NCBI GenBank assembly: GCA_914767715.1
Contig: OU612072.1
Location: forward strand, 19,468,001-19,532,000
Direction: 5' to 3'
Source: Membranipora membranacea
Taxonomy: Eukaryota > Bryozoa > Gymnolaemata > Cheilostomatida > Membraniporidae
DNA length: 64,000 bases
Numbering within the stretch: position 1 is the first letter of the stretch; the number at the start of each line of letters is the position of its first letter. Below the pieces are notes generated by a model. It was given only the letters and a program-made list of their open reading frames with translations. It was not told the DNA's origin and searched no databases. The position numbers were made by a program, and so were the translations under genes. This document shows positions 10,218-20,966 of the stretch, piece after piece.

Positions 10218-11760
10218 ATGACTATCACTTCTCTCATCATGATAATAATGATCTTCTGTACTACACTAGTACAACCAGCAGCAGTACCACCACTGAGTTC
10301 AACCCCATCCACATCATCTGCAGCAGATATACTTGTCATCCCTGATATTGTTTGCCATCTCCAGTGCTATAAGAAGTTTTGTCACAAGAAAACTCTGACG
10401 CAAACTAGGGAAAGAAAGGTAGGTTTTTGTACGTGTGCACAGTCACTCACAACTAGTCACTAGTGTGAGTGACAAACCACTTTAGCCCTTGGAACTTGTA
10501 CAGAAAATGATGATCCAATGATAGTGGATTGAAGCAACGTGTCCTTGATAGAAAGCAGTTAATATTTTCAAAGGACCTGTCCTGTGTGTCTATTATATTA
10601 TTTAGAAAACCCGCCAAGAATATTCAGTAGTATTTAGTTTTACATAGTTTAGCTACCTCTCATCATCGCTCTCATCCGCTATTGATTTGTGTTGTGTTTG
10701 TATGAATAATATAATATGTTTGTGAGGGCATCAAAATCATCTGATGATGAGCCAGATTTAGCATGGTGACCAAGAAGAGCGACCTCGAGTGCGGAGAGGA
10801 AAGTCCACGACGGTGTTGCCGCCCCAGTGTATTATCTGTAAGAAGGACATGAATAGAGTTAGGAAGGGAGGTCAATGGATTCATGAAAAGCTCTCACTAA
10901 CACAGTCTAAAACCGCAGGTAAGTAGACACTGTGACAAGTAGGGTTACACACCTGATCCATTCACGTAAATAACTAACTAACACATTGCATCCACATACC
11001 TACCGCCAGATAATCAATGCTTTGCGATATACCGTAATGACAATTATGGAATGTTTATAACCACCGCTACTCGATCCACTTTGATATTTATATATTTATG
11101 ATTGATGCAGGGATCAATCACATATAACTTCCCAATTCACCGATTGTTATATTCCAAACAATAGAGTAGTGTTGTGTGCAAAAACATGATACCCTTCTAT
11201 CAATCCCGTGATTTGCTGTAGCGTATTGGGGAATTTACCGGTACATGGTTGGCTCGTCACTAATGAGGAGCTACGAGTAACTTGGAGGACGAAGCCTGTG
11301 GCCCCTCAGGATATATTAAAGGTAGGCGTAAATACTTATTATTGATATCTTATGTGATTTTATATATTAGGGCATGTAACATTATTTTCAGTGATGCGCG
11401 ATTATTTCATACAATAGAAAACAACACAGTACATGTGTATCACATTTAGAGGCCAGATAGAGTATTTGGCCACAAAAGCGCAACCTGATTGCTGTTACTG
11501 TGTTTTTAGACGGCTAACTCATTGAGTAGGGCATTAACATCATTCAGCTTTACAATTGTAATTGTAATCGATTGTATTTGTTTCAGACTGTTTACTGCAA
11601 CTGCAAAAGGAGTAAGTGCCAGGGAAAGAACTGCAGCTGCCGTGGAAAGGGCCTGCCATGTACCGACCTTTGTTCCTGTCAGGCAAGTTGTGATAACAAA
11701 GACCAGCACGTTGCACCAGATGATGATGATGAGGACTCTGATTGGACCAAGTTATGTTGT
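10218..11760 (+). pseudogene. CXC-type (Tesmin/TSO1-like) Cys-rich gene relic, unit 1
   Basis: Four plus-strand exon-like segments in the order expected for a large invertebrate family with a C-terminal CXC-type Cys-rich domain. (a) 10218-10418 carries DIVCHLQCYKKFCHKKTL, ending AAAG/GTAGGT. (b) about 10732-10918 carries CIICKKD and ends GCAG/GTAAGT; an extra base near the DDEPD motif shifts its frame. (c) 11222-11321 carries LVTNEELRVTWRTKP, ending AAAG/GTAGGC. (d) from 11587, after TTTGTTTCAG, YCNCKRSKCQGKNCSC continues into CTDLCSCQASCDN, the CXC repeat, then an Asp-rich end. Segment (d) lacks the TAG that closes units 2 and 3 (TGG here). The large central region normal for this family is absent, so this is a shortened or relic copy. 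Family placement is from remembered motif order; its function is unknown. Confidence 0.5.
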
Positions 11761-12136
11761 AGTAGTTATCGGTGTGATGAGTTATATTTCTGTTATGGTT
11801 TTTTATCAAGCCTGCGTCTGCGTTGTGAGAAAATTAGCTTCAACCTTGATGCAAAGAGAAACTACCAGTGGTGGTGGTACAATGATTGAGGGAAAAATCC
11901 ACCAAGTTCCTAACATGTGTTAGGGGTTTGTGACACGCCCTCATCAGCAGCATGGTTTTGGCAGCAGCTATCAGCTAAGGATTTTGGGCTAGCTTAAATT
12001 GGCTTTGGCTATTTTGTTTACCCTATAGGAGTTTAATTTAACTAGAGTTTAATTTCGCTATCTGGACCTGGTACTAAATTTCACTAGTACTAAATTTCGC
12101 TAGTAGGCTTACTAGTGAAAATTGAAAAAGAATGTC

Positions 12137-12246
12137 AAAGCTGGGATTCGAACCCAGGGCATAACGCTCCATCTGATTGCAAGGCAGACACTCAGACCCA
12201 CTGATATATGTTCATATCAATGCTTAGACCACTACACCACACTAAC
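12137..12246 (-). other. tRNA-like sequence (anticodon-like TGC) with enlarged D region, unit 1
   Basis: The minus strand has an A-box-like TGGTGTAGTGGTCTAAGC, an anticodon-arm-like TCTGCCTTGCAATCAGA (loop with TGC) and a perfect T arm CTGGGTTCGAATCCCAG. Between the D arm and the anticodon arm lies about 33 extra nt containing a small hairpin (TGATATGAACATATATCA) and a second D-arm-like stretch (AGTGGGTCTGAG). At about 110 nt it is too long for a normal tRNA. It is more likely a tRNA-derived repeat or a pseudogene than a working tRNA gene. Confidence 0.5.
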
Positions 12247-12309
12247 TTGCATGTGTGGGTAAGGTGTATTCCTGTATGATTGTACATTGTTTATGAAACT
12301 ATGGTGAGT

Positions 12310-12550
12310 GAGTTTAATTGAGGATACACTAAATTCCGCTGCTTAGGCAATAACACAAAAAGCGAATCCTTAATGCCGCGAAAACAACTCCACAATAGCT
12401 GCGCCAGTTTGCTCTCTGTTTGCAGGCAGGTCGGAGCACACCTGGAGGCCAACCAATCACCAGTAGAAGATGGATTGCATTGGGATTCGAACTCATGATA
12501 TTCAACACTTGCGTGTCCGGCGCTCTAACCAACTGAGCCACCTCCTACTC
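12310..12550 (-). mobile_element. tRNA-derived SINE B, unit 1
   Basis: The minus strand begins with a tRNA-like head: A box TGGCTCAGTTGGTTAGAGC near 12541, and a B box GAGTTCGAATCCC near 12481-12496. A body of about 170 nt without coding potential follows, with GGCCTCCAGGTGTGCTCC. The head explains a plus-strand and a minus-strand short frame here. Equivalent copies sit at the same place in units 2 and 3. No flanking duplication was established. Confidence 0.65.
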
Positions 12551-12559
12551 CTTCTAGTT

Positions 12560-13540
12560 CATCTTCCATCTACTGCATGCCTCCCTCATAGTCTGAGTAA
12601 GTTTTCACTAATTTTCTTTCCGTTATTGCATGTATTATTATTTATTACGTTATGTTTGTTCGTGGATATTTATTAAGAGTAATTACAGAGACATCTAGCA
12701 CAGAGCATGGTTGACATTAAAAGGAAATAGCCACTGCATTGTGGTAATCACAGTAGACAATGGAATACGACTTCACATCCTGTGATGTCCGGTAGCAGAC
12801 AGATAATGATTAGTGTTATCATTATAGGCACGGCATATATAAAATCCCCTAATTTAATTTAATTCCAGATTCCTAATCTCGAAATGCATCATCACCTGAG
12901 ATTGACAGTGATAAAGTGCTGGACTTAATCACTGTTGTTTACATTCCAAATGTTTATTTTAAATATATTGTCAGGAATGATTGTTAACGTAAAGATTGTC
13001 TGATTGACATGTTGTTAAAGATTGAGAAATGGGCACTGGCATTTTGTTAAAGATTGAGAAATAGGCACTGGCATTGATGATGCTTTGGCCTTGTCTTTGG
13101 GAAGGGGCAATAATAATCCCTGGGTAAAAAATAAAGGCGTCAAAACAATGAGTAGTTAAAACGGACGATTGATGTTGAGAGATTTCAACATAAAGTTGAG
13201 GGTCATATTTTGACTTATCAACTTGACTAGTGTATTATTGCCGAATGGAGAGAGAAAATCAGTGTAAGGACCTATATTGGGACATACTCAAGATCCGATA
13301 AGGTTTTGTTGCCTGCATTTTTTTAACACTTGAGCACTTGAACTCTTAAAAAAACAAAAGAAAACGAATAACAAGTTAATTTTCTATTAACATAAAGAAC
13401 ATCCTTAGAATGATGACCCTAGCGAGGGCTAAAAAAATAGCCAACATTGTTATGACAATTTCGCACAGCTACTTATATTATGTACCCAAACCAAAGTCTG
13501 AGATGAAAGAATTTGACTGGTTCTAACACGACTGTTCATA
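12560..13540. other. non-coding stretch of unit 1
   Basis: No gene supported. It contains a short tandem duplication near 13017-13075 (two copies of GTTAAAGATTGAGAAA followed by GGCACTGGCATT) that recurs in units 2 and 3. Confidence 0.45.
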
Positions 13541-13884
13541 TCAGTGACATGTGCAGTAGGGTCGAGGTGGAAGCTCAACATGTTGCTTAATTTGTGTCAT
13601 CCGCCTGGTTGGCTGTTTAACACGTCGCTGGGTTGTCTGCTGGTTAGGTTGCTGATCTTGCTATTGGGTTGGTTGCTAAATTTGTTGTTGGATGGGCTGC
13701 TCATATGTTGGGTGAAATAGTTGCGGTTAAACTTCATCTGTGTCAGAGACAGTTACCTGGTCTTGCCTCTCAGGCTGTGTTGGTGTGTCATGTGGTTGAG
13801 GCGTCGTACGTCCGTCCGTCTCAGGTGTCATTGTTTTCAACCCAGTTCTATTTTCCGTTCTTCGTTTGCGCTGTTAATTTGTAC
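13541..13884 (-). pseudogene. in-frame Gln/Pro-rich relic of a longer cytoplasmic tail, unit 1
   Basis: Directly after the TAA that closes receptor exon 3 (13874-13876), the same minus-strand frame continues for 110 codons to the next TGA (13541-13543) with only three further stops: TAA at 13727-13729, TAG at 13676-13678 and TAG at 13661-13663. The translation is charged, then Thr/Pro/Gln-rich (TPETDGRTTPQPHDTPTQPE; QDQQPNQQTTQRR). In unit 3 the stop at 13727 is Leu instead. The composition looks like an old cytoplasmic tail now in the 3' untranslated region or in the intron. A chance frame in GT-rich DNA is the alternative. Confidence 0.35.
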
Positions 13885-16098
13885 CTAAAGGATTGCTTCT
13901 ATTGTTCCCTCTTCCTCTGAGCTTTTCATCTGCAGCTAAGGGATTGCCTCTTGGTGCTACAGTGTTACCTGGTACAGCTTGTGCCTGTGGTTTTCGCTTG
14001 CAATACAATACTAGGAAAATTGCAACAATCACAACAACAATAGACAATGATCCCCAAATTATGGGGAGCCGTGTTTGCTGTTTACTCTCGGCTCTTCTAA
14101 ATATCCATGAGTATTGCTTAGATGTCTGTCCACCAGCAAAGCCCACTTTACAGTCGGCCTTATCACCATTTTGGAGGACAGATTTTGTTATTTGTAAGTT
14201 ATCCTGTTTCTCTGCCAGCTCAAATCCATTGAAAAACCATTTATAACCTAAGGCTTCTGAGCTTAGCGAGAAATATAGAAATACAATACACAATACAGAT
14301 GAAATGATGACGGTGTTTCCTTTTCTAGAACAATAGTTTTTACCATCTCTATCCTGATGGTGTCCTTGAAGTCAATATATTGAGGCATCACATGCATCCA
14401 TTTGATAACATTTGATTTAGACCCAGGGAAATTGATATGGGACTCATCAGTACATGTAATGTTAATTCCTTCCCTGTCTTGTCTGCTAGGCTCATAGGAA
14501 GTATCATTAAGGTGTAAGAACACTTTGTCGCTGACTCTCTGAACCTCTGTAACAAAACGATTTAATCACGTAATTGCAGTGCTTTAATTTTTTGCCGATA
14601 AAGATGTTGCTGCTGTGAAGACATAAGTTGTTTTTATTTTATTGAAGTTGGTATCTAGGTGATTAACCCAAAACAGCCTCATTACATTTAAAATCAAATG
14701 TTATGTTATCGGACGGTTCAATTTAAATATAAATCTAATGTGGATAATATTGTTGGGTTGTCACTATCTCTAAGTCAACAGCTAACGTGGACAGGCTCTC
14801 TTCATAGTATTTAGACAATTGGGTCGTATTATAAGTGTCTCAAACATATTATTTGGAAAATTTAACATAATTTATAAACTTACTGTAAGTGTAGCTGGAG
14901 CTAGGTTTTCCTCTAACCGATTCACAGGAGAAGTTGAACCTTATTCCTTCCTCAACCACATCACTGAGGCTCAATGTGAGGTTCTGTGGAGCTACCTTTA
15001 GATCAGGGATCATGGACAAATTATTATGATGATCCGTATATAAGATTGAGCTCAATCTACCAGTCCTGTACTCTGCAATGCAATTAAACCTTAAATAATC
15101 TCTCTGCATAGCTTGAGTGAGATTTCCTGTTACTGTGATTTGCTTTTGGTCTCTGTTCCGGCAGTCATCTGAGGTAAGGTTGTTCCACTGAGGAATGCGC
15201 AGTCCATTATCAGCTGGTCCATCTATAATATAATTCCCATTGTACTGACAACCTATTTTGTATCTCCTCCTTTCTTTACTGTTGAATCTTAAGTAGATTG
15301 ATTCCGGTTTGTTTATTGGTATAGCGTCTTCATAACTGGTACCATTTCCTGTCCCGGCATCACAAGAGAACCTACAAGTTTCAGAAATTCATTGGTATCA
15401 CAGGAATGATCTAATCACATATATCATTGGTCATATGACATCAGTATTATAAACTGATTAATGTGAGCACAGTATTATTCTAGCCAGGTAATGAATTCAG
15501 ATTTAGGGTGTCGTTGGGAATGTAATGATTTAGTCAGTTTTGCAGTTAAAAAAAAAAAAGAAATAATTGTGTTTCCCTATGCAAGTCCCACGGTCATGGA
15601 CAGTTGCAATGAACAGCCGAATAAATTGGGAGATGATATATCAACACCAGAGCGATATGAAAGCAACTATAATTTGTTGCAACATACTAAAATCACTGTT
15701 AAGGGAAGACATTCAGGTAAGGATAAAAAAACAGGCTTTCAATTGTCAGGCTTGGCAACCACACATATTAAATCCAAATCGGTAGAGACATACATGGTTC
15801 TAACTTTACTGTCGTCCAGGATGGACTGATATATTGGCATGATACAATGTTGCGCTTGGGCCCTTTTGATATCTGAAGATAACTTGACAAAGCTAAAGCA
15901 GAATGATTGAATATTGAGTTTGTTTTTCCTTTTAGTATAAGTTGTTACTTACTCGAATGGCTGCCCTTCATAGAACTCTGTAGACGGTTTGTACGTGAAT
16001 TTTACTCCTCGAGGGCCCTGATAACTCCATACATATCGGTTGTATCCTCCGATACACAGTAAAAGTACTAGACTGATGACCATGACTTCTAGCTTCAT
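13885..16098 (-). pseudogene. Ig-like type I membrane receptor gene, unit 1: extracellular/TM exons, frameshifted
   Basis: Minus-strand gene. Exon 1 (15953-16098) encodes a signal peptide starting MKLEVMVISLVLLLCIGG and ends TTCGA/GTAAGT. Exon 2 (14884-15371, 488 nt) follows an ACTTGTAG acceptor. It encodes a Cys-rich membrane-distal domain (FSC ... YLRFNCIAEY) and the first half of a second Ig-like domain (FNFSCESV), and ends CTTACA/GTAAGT. Exon 3 (14546 down to 13885) carries the rest of domain 2 (INITCTDES), domain 3 (FHLYC), the transmembrane helix IIWGSLSIVVVIVAIFLVLY and a basic tail. Two extra nt just after the domain 3 Cys shift the frame to a stop at 14263-14265, so only a secreted product of domains 1-2 could be made. 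Sequons include NGTS, NNLT, GNLT, QNLT, NFS, NDT, NIT. Domain 1 differs strongly from units 2 and 3. Upstream start codons in the same frame exist (16191), but the MKLEV Met directly precedes the hydrophobic core. Confidence 0.7.
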
Positions 16099-17516
16099 AA
16101 TCTTCTTTATACCAATTGATTCGAAGGTGAATGATTTCTTTCTAAACTTGATTAAGTGAGCCAGACTAGTAGTACATGTTTGCGAAAACAACTAAACTAC
16201 ATGACCAACACATTTCACTGGTCATACAGTAATCTCATAACAGTACACGTTCAGACTATTCATTGTTTGACATGTGGATAATTGATAACATTAAGTTATT
16301 AAAAGCTGTGAGATCGCAGTCATTTCACCACATAGTACATCTCCTTTCAGGTTCATTCATGATACAGCAACAACGATACTCTAGCGGATACCTCAGAACT
16401 ATTTACTGGTTGCTGATAAAAGAAGTAATAGTTGATACCCAGCCTTCCCATGAAATTATTGTTAGAAAAAAGTTAGATTATTTAGATTAAAAATGTATTT
16501 TCCGCTCTCTAACATTAAACATTAACGTTATTGAACAATGGATTCTGAGTTCAGAGTGTGTGAGAGGTTTGAGCTGGTGCACTTGAATCATTTTAGTATT
16601 ACAATTCTAGTAAATATGACACCAGAGTGAGGTGCTTGATTACCCCATCGATTTTGCACCTTGTTAATTCGAAATTGAGACAGTATTATAAGTTGGCTTC
16701 TCTGAACAAGAGAGAACATAACTCATTTACCAGATGACACAGTTCATGAATTGAGGTTGTCATCAATGGTCAAGGAAGAATATATGTCCTTGTAAAGATG
16801 ATTGTCATTGAAAAAACAGGTGATAAGGGTGATAGAGAGTCGGGACTAATGGAAATTGTCTTCTGTATTACTCAAGATGTGAACCAAACAAGAATAAAAC
16901 TTATTAACAATCAATAAAATCTCATTCCATGCCCAACTAGAATTCGCGATAAATATAAATATTAACTTCACTTCATATTCTTGTTTAACCCAAGAATTTG
17001 CAAATCAAGTCCTGCACCCAACACTTTTGACATTTTCAGTCCATGATGCCTCTGTGTGCATATTTTATTTGCGGGGTGAACAAGACCAACTCCAACTATG
17101 TGTACATACAAGGAATTGTACAGGTAGAACTCGTGATTAATTCAGAGAGAACCTCCCTATTCCTTTTCACAGCTGTACCTCCTATGATAACATTTAACCT
17201 GAGACTCGGTTTTAAAAGATCAAGGAACAAAAAAGTTTTTAATTTTAACTTGATTATAACAATATTTCTGTGTTCATTTTGAAAACCTCAAATTATACTA
17301 AAATTAACCCTTGTGAAGCAAGCACTCCGTCCAACCATTCACAAAACTCAACTGATGACACAAATTAAACTTTTTTTATCCCGTTTGATTTATTGAATTC
17401 AAGTTCTTTGGGCTACGCAAGTGATAGCCAGCTGAGACAATGGCATAGTAACAGGTGTAACACTACTACAGTTTTCACCACCCATTTATTTCTGACCTGT
17501 TTTCTGCCATTTTATA
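16099..17516. other. upstream region of the receptor gene, unit 1
   Basis: This should contain the receptor promoter and 5' UTR (reading leftwards); I cannot point to a convincing TATA box or start site. A plus-strand frame near 17043-17282 (VNKTNSNYVYIQGIVQVELV) recurs in units 2 and 3 with few changes, but it has no recognisable family and no supported splice sites. The right end runs into the 5' part of the RTE LINE relic. Confidence 0.4.
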
Positions 17517-20500
17517 GGAAGGGCATCCGGCCGTGGAAAACCCTGCCACAACAGGAACTTTGCAAGTACCAAGTGGACGATCTGACTATGCTAGGAGGCC
17601 GCCCGTATTTTGCAGCACGCAGCAGAACCAAGTTTGCCCCGACGCTGTGACAAATAAGAGAGAGGGGCAGAACAAACAAATGCAGATAGCTTCGTTAAAT
17701 GCAGGAACGCTAGCTAGTAATAGCAGAGAGATAGCGGCAGTGATAAGAGTCAGTTGAATTGATATTCTTTGGCTGCAGGAAACTAGATGGACAGGAGGTC
17801 AATCAAAGGGAAAGGCCCGAAATTTTGGTGAGGGATGCAAGCTGTATTATTGTGGAGGGAAACGACCAAGGAGTGGAGTTGGGATTTGTCACAGCAGCTA
17901 CTGGCAGGATAAGGTGATGAATGTATCGCAGAGAATGATGAAAATGAAATTGGTAACATCAAGGAGGAACTATAACATTGTAAGCGCCTACGCACCTTAG
18001 CAAGGATGTGAATAATGGGAGAAAGATCATTTAGGAACCAACTGAAGAATGCGTTTAGTAGGATACCAGGTGTGAAGGAGGTTATTGTTGCAGGAGATCT
18101 AAGTGGACATGTTGGCATGGATAGAACAGGGTTTGAAATATGGCAAGGAAGACAGTCCTTAGGAATGAGGAAGGAGAGAAGATCCTTATATTTGCTCAGA
18201 TTTACTACCTAGCGCTATTCAACACCTTCTTTGAAAAGAAGGATGAGCATTTGGTAAAATACAGGAGTGGTCGCTACTTTTCGGTGATCGATTACATACT
18301 AGTTCGGAGATCCATGATGGGAAAGGTAAAGAATGGAACGATAATAACAGAAGAATTGATAGCTTCCCAGTATCGATTGCTGGTCGCTGACTTAAACATA
18401 CAGAAGCAGAAGGAGAACAGAAGGGAAAGACTTGAGAGAATAGGATGAAAGAAAATTAAGGAGACAGAAGGGGATGAGTTTGAGATGAAGTTGATGGAGA
18501 TCATCATGGAAAAAGTAGCAATGGAGGAATCGACATGGGAGATCACATATGTGGTACAGTCAGGATAGCGCAGGAAGAGCTAGGAGTCTCAAGGGGAGGG
18601 AAATATATAGAAAAAGAGTCCTGGTGGTGGAATTTAGAGGTCCAGGAAGTTGTAAGGGAGAAAAAGGAAGCTTTCAATCGATGGAAAACAGTGTGGAGAG
18701 ATGAAGACCAAGATCAAAACCAAGAAAGTATAGTTGAGGAGGAATATCGAACGAAGAATAAGGAGCACAAGTCAAAGTAGCATAGGCAAAAGAGAAGGCA
18801 TATGAAGAGGTTTACAAAGGCCTTGAAGAGAATGGATCAAAGAACTTATACAAGCTGGCCAAAATGACAAAGCGAAGATCTTTGGACAAGATAGGAAGAA
18901 GTTTGTGAGAGATGGTGATGGCCTTATATTATCTGAGTATGGAGATATCAAAAGGAGATGGGAGGAGTATTTCGATCAACTACTCACCACTAAGATGAAA
19001 AGGATGGAATTAGAAGAGGTCCAGCAAGTAGAAGGGCCATTGCTCTGATTAGTGATGAGGAAGTGAAAACCCAGCTCGAGAAACTGAAGAAAGGGAAAGC
19101 AGCCAGATCTGATGAGTTCCCTATTGAGATCAGATTGAGTTAAGAGATTAGGAGATACCGGATTGAGTTGGATGACATCAGTTTTGAGGGATATACATGG
19201 GACAGGGATACCAGCTACATGGAGGAAGAGTCGGAAAACACCACTTTATAAACAGAAGGTAGACCCCCTGAGCTGTGCTAACTTCCGAGGCATTAAACTT
19301 CTCAGTCACTGCCTCAAGCTCTGGGAAAGGATAGTGGAATCTAGACTGAGGATGTTGTTTGAAATTTGTTTGTTTGATGTTTGTTTATTTAGACATTTCC
19401 GGTATCACTCCTAAAAAGGTTGACAAAATTGAAATGTTTACATAAAAATTGATGGAAAAATATTGCACCAGTTGAAAAATCTCATATAAAATTCAAAAAA
19501 GCTGTTCTGCTGTTTTACAGTGCGGCATTTGCTGGGTCGGTATTTGTCGATTACTGCTTTACGGGCGGATTTTCTTTGAGTGTTAGGTCTGATTCTATTG
19601 TTCAGCGGATGGGTATTATTGGTTGAAATTTTTAAAAAGTGTTCGCTGCATAGAGACATTAAGAAGTCGGATATATAGGGTAAGGCTAGCTTGGCCAGTC
19701 TATCGTCATAGTGCTCTATGTGTGGCATCATCATGCGTGTAGCGTATCTCTGCACTTTCTCTAGTTTCTCTTTATCGGCTTCGGAGATAAACTGAAACCA
19801 TACTGGGCAGGTGTAGGAAAGAACGGGTTTGACATTGGCAGCATAGAATGTTATCAGTCCTGCGGTGTTCATACCCATGGTCTTAAGCTGCTTCATCAGA
19901 TACAGTCTGCTATTGCATTTGCTCACGACAGAGTCTATGTGGTCACTAAAAAACAGTTGAGAGTCTACAGTGACTCCTAATAGTTTAGCAGATTTAGATG
20001 GGGAGATAAAAGTATCATCACTGGGGTTTACATCGAGGTTCATACCAGGTCGGTCAGAAAAAGCAATATTCAATACAACAGTCTTACTTGAGTTGAGAAG
20101 CATACTGTTTTCTAAAGACCAACTATTAGCATTTGATATAGCATCAGAGACATTGTCATCGGTGAGGTTTACAATAGGCTTATAAAATGTGGTGTCATCT
20201 GCGTACTTCACACAATTAAAACCTTCAGCTTTCAAGTCATTAACGTATATCAGCCAGAGAATAGGCCCAAGCTTAGTGCCTTGTGGTGCACCAACATCAA
20301 TGGGCTTGTATGTGGAAAATTGTCCAGAAAACACACTGCTGTCTTGAATTTAGAAAACTTCCTACCAAGTTGATAACATTGGAATTAAATCCTAGCGAGT
20401 TCATTTTAGACAATAAGATCGGGTGTTGCATTCTGTCGAATGCCTTTGAAAAATCTAAAACTGCTATTGTTGACATATCTGAGAGACAGTTCGGATTTCA

Positions 20501-20888
20501 TAAAGGCAAATCAATGTATGAAACCTGTTCCACAACTGTGGAATACAAATGTGGGATCTACAGAGGAAGTGAGGATAAATGTTGGCTTACACCAAGGCTC
20601 AGCTCTCAGTCCCTTCCTTTTCATGGTGATTTTGGATGTGATCACGGAGTAGATAGTTAAAGCATCCCCATGGGCCTTGCTGTTTGCAGATGATTTAGTT
20701 CTATGCGACAGGGAGGCAGATGGAATTGAGGGTCGACTGGAGGACTGGAGAAAACACCTAGAGAACTGAAGCTGAGCAGTACCAAAACGGAGTACATGCC
20801 ACCAACAGGAGCAACTAGGAAGATCAAACTGAAAAACTACAACCAGCATGACTATAGTGGAGTACCTGAAAAAACTGCCTTTAAGTAC
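17517..20888 (+). mobile_element. RTE-clade LINE relic between units 1 and 2, interrupted by a CR1-like LINE
   Basis: It begins with GGAAGGGCATCCGGCCGT, a sequence I know from RTE elements. Then comes a decayed AP-type endonuclease (IASLNAGTLAS near 17687, IDILWLQETRWTGG near 17757-17800, and a YNIVSAYAP block near 17970). The RT is in several frames: CANFRGIKLLSHCLKLWERI near 19274-19333, then after the insertion QFGFHKGKSM near 20489, HQGSALSPFLF near 20596 and FADDLVLCD near 20690. Many stops and frameshifts make it non-coding. Positions 19353-20463 are a foreign minus-strand insertion. The 3' end stops after KYL, in a CCCATG-repeat junction about 80 bases from receptor tail exon 7 of unit 2. 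Confidence 0.85.
19353..20463 (-). mobile_element. CR1/Jockey-like LINE, 5'-truncated, nested in the RTE LINE
   Basis: A minus-strand insertion of 1,111 bases into the sequence CTAGACTGAGGA/CTATTGTTG, whose uninterrupted form is seen at 38587 and 60369. It encodes 298 residues of the C-terminal RT part: APQGTKLGPILWLIYVNDL, the catalytic KYADDTTFY, a PSKSAKLLGVTVDSQLFFSD block, and a C-terminal LSYTCPVWFQF region. The 3' end (left, near 19353-19400) has TTTG-rich remnants of a microsatellite-type tail rather than poly-A. No target-site duplication is visible. The frame is open from the truncation point to the stop, so it is younger than the RTE relic it sits in. Confidence 0.85.
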
Positions 20889-20966
20889 CTTGCCCATGCC
20901 CATGCCCTTTGACCAGCTGAGCTACCTCCTACGTTTGAGCTACCTTTTACTCCTACTCTTATTTAC

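Larger units (their letters stand above)
1713..20888. repeat. tandem unit 1 (about 19.2 kb)
   Basis: First full unit of the head-to-tail array. Order on the plus-strand axis: receptor tail exons (minus), SINE-like repeat, unidentified plus-strand exons, CXC-type relic, two tRNA-like repeats, receptor extracellular exons (minus), RTE LINE relic with a nested CR1-like LINE. Matching anchors in units 1 and 2 are offset by 19,246-19,249 bases, and by 18,135 past the nested LINE; the 1,111-base difference equals that insertion. This is the most divergent unit on its left side (about 1.7-9 kb) and has lost about 0.9 kb near 6640. Confidence 0.9.

Noticed and set aside
12329-12676. Conserved short frames on both strands (MAQLVRAPDTQVLNIMSSNP and the opposite strand)
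   Set aside because: They overlap the tRNA-derived head of SINE B; the translation is the typical by-product of a tRNA A and B box.
13661-13729. Reassigned stop codons (TAA/TAG read as Gln) to explain the Gln-rich frame with stops
   Set aside because: The receptor exons and LINE frames use the standard code and end in TAA/TAG; decay of an old tail explains the pattern more simply.
13669-14246. Plus-strand frames conserved in three units
   Set aside because: Antisense to receptor exon 3 and its Gln/Pro-rich extension; conservation follows from the receptor gene and recent duplication.
14849-15109. A separate small protein starting at an internal Met in receptor exon 2
   Set aside because: It is the C-terminal part of exon 2; the upstream codons are open and an acceptor is present at 15372-15373.
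15491-15829. Plus-strand frame of 112 codons starting near a poly-A run
   Set aside because: Lies in receptor intron 1, is opened and closed differently in units 2 and 3, and has no recognisable family or splice sites.
17043-17282. Plus-strand frame (VNKTNSNYVYIQGIVQVELV) recurring at 36292 and 58066
   Set aside because: Recurrence is expected from the array; its C-terminus changes by indel in unit 3 and no splice signals or family support it. Kept only as a remark in the upstream-region entry.
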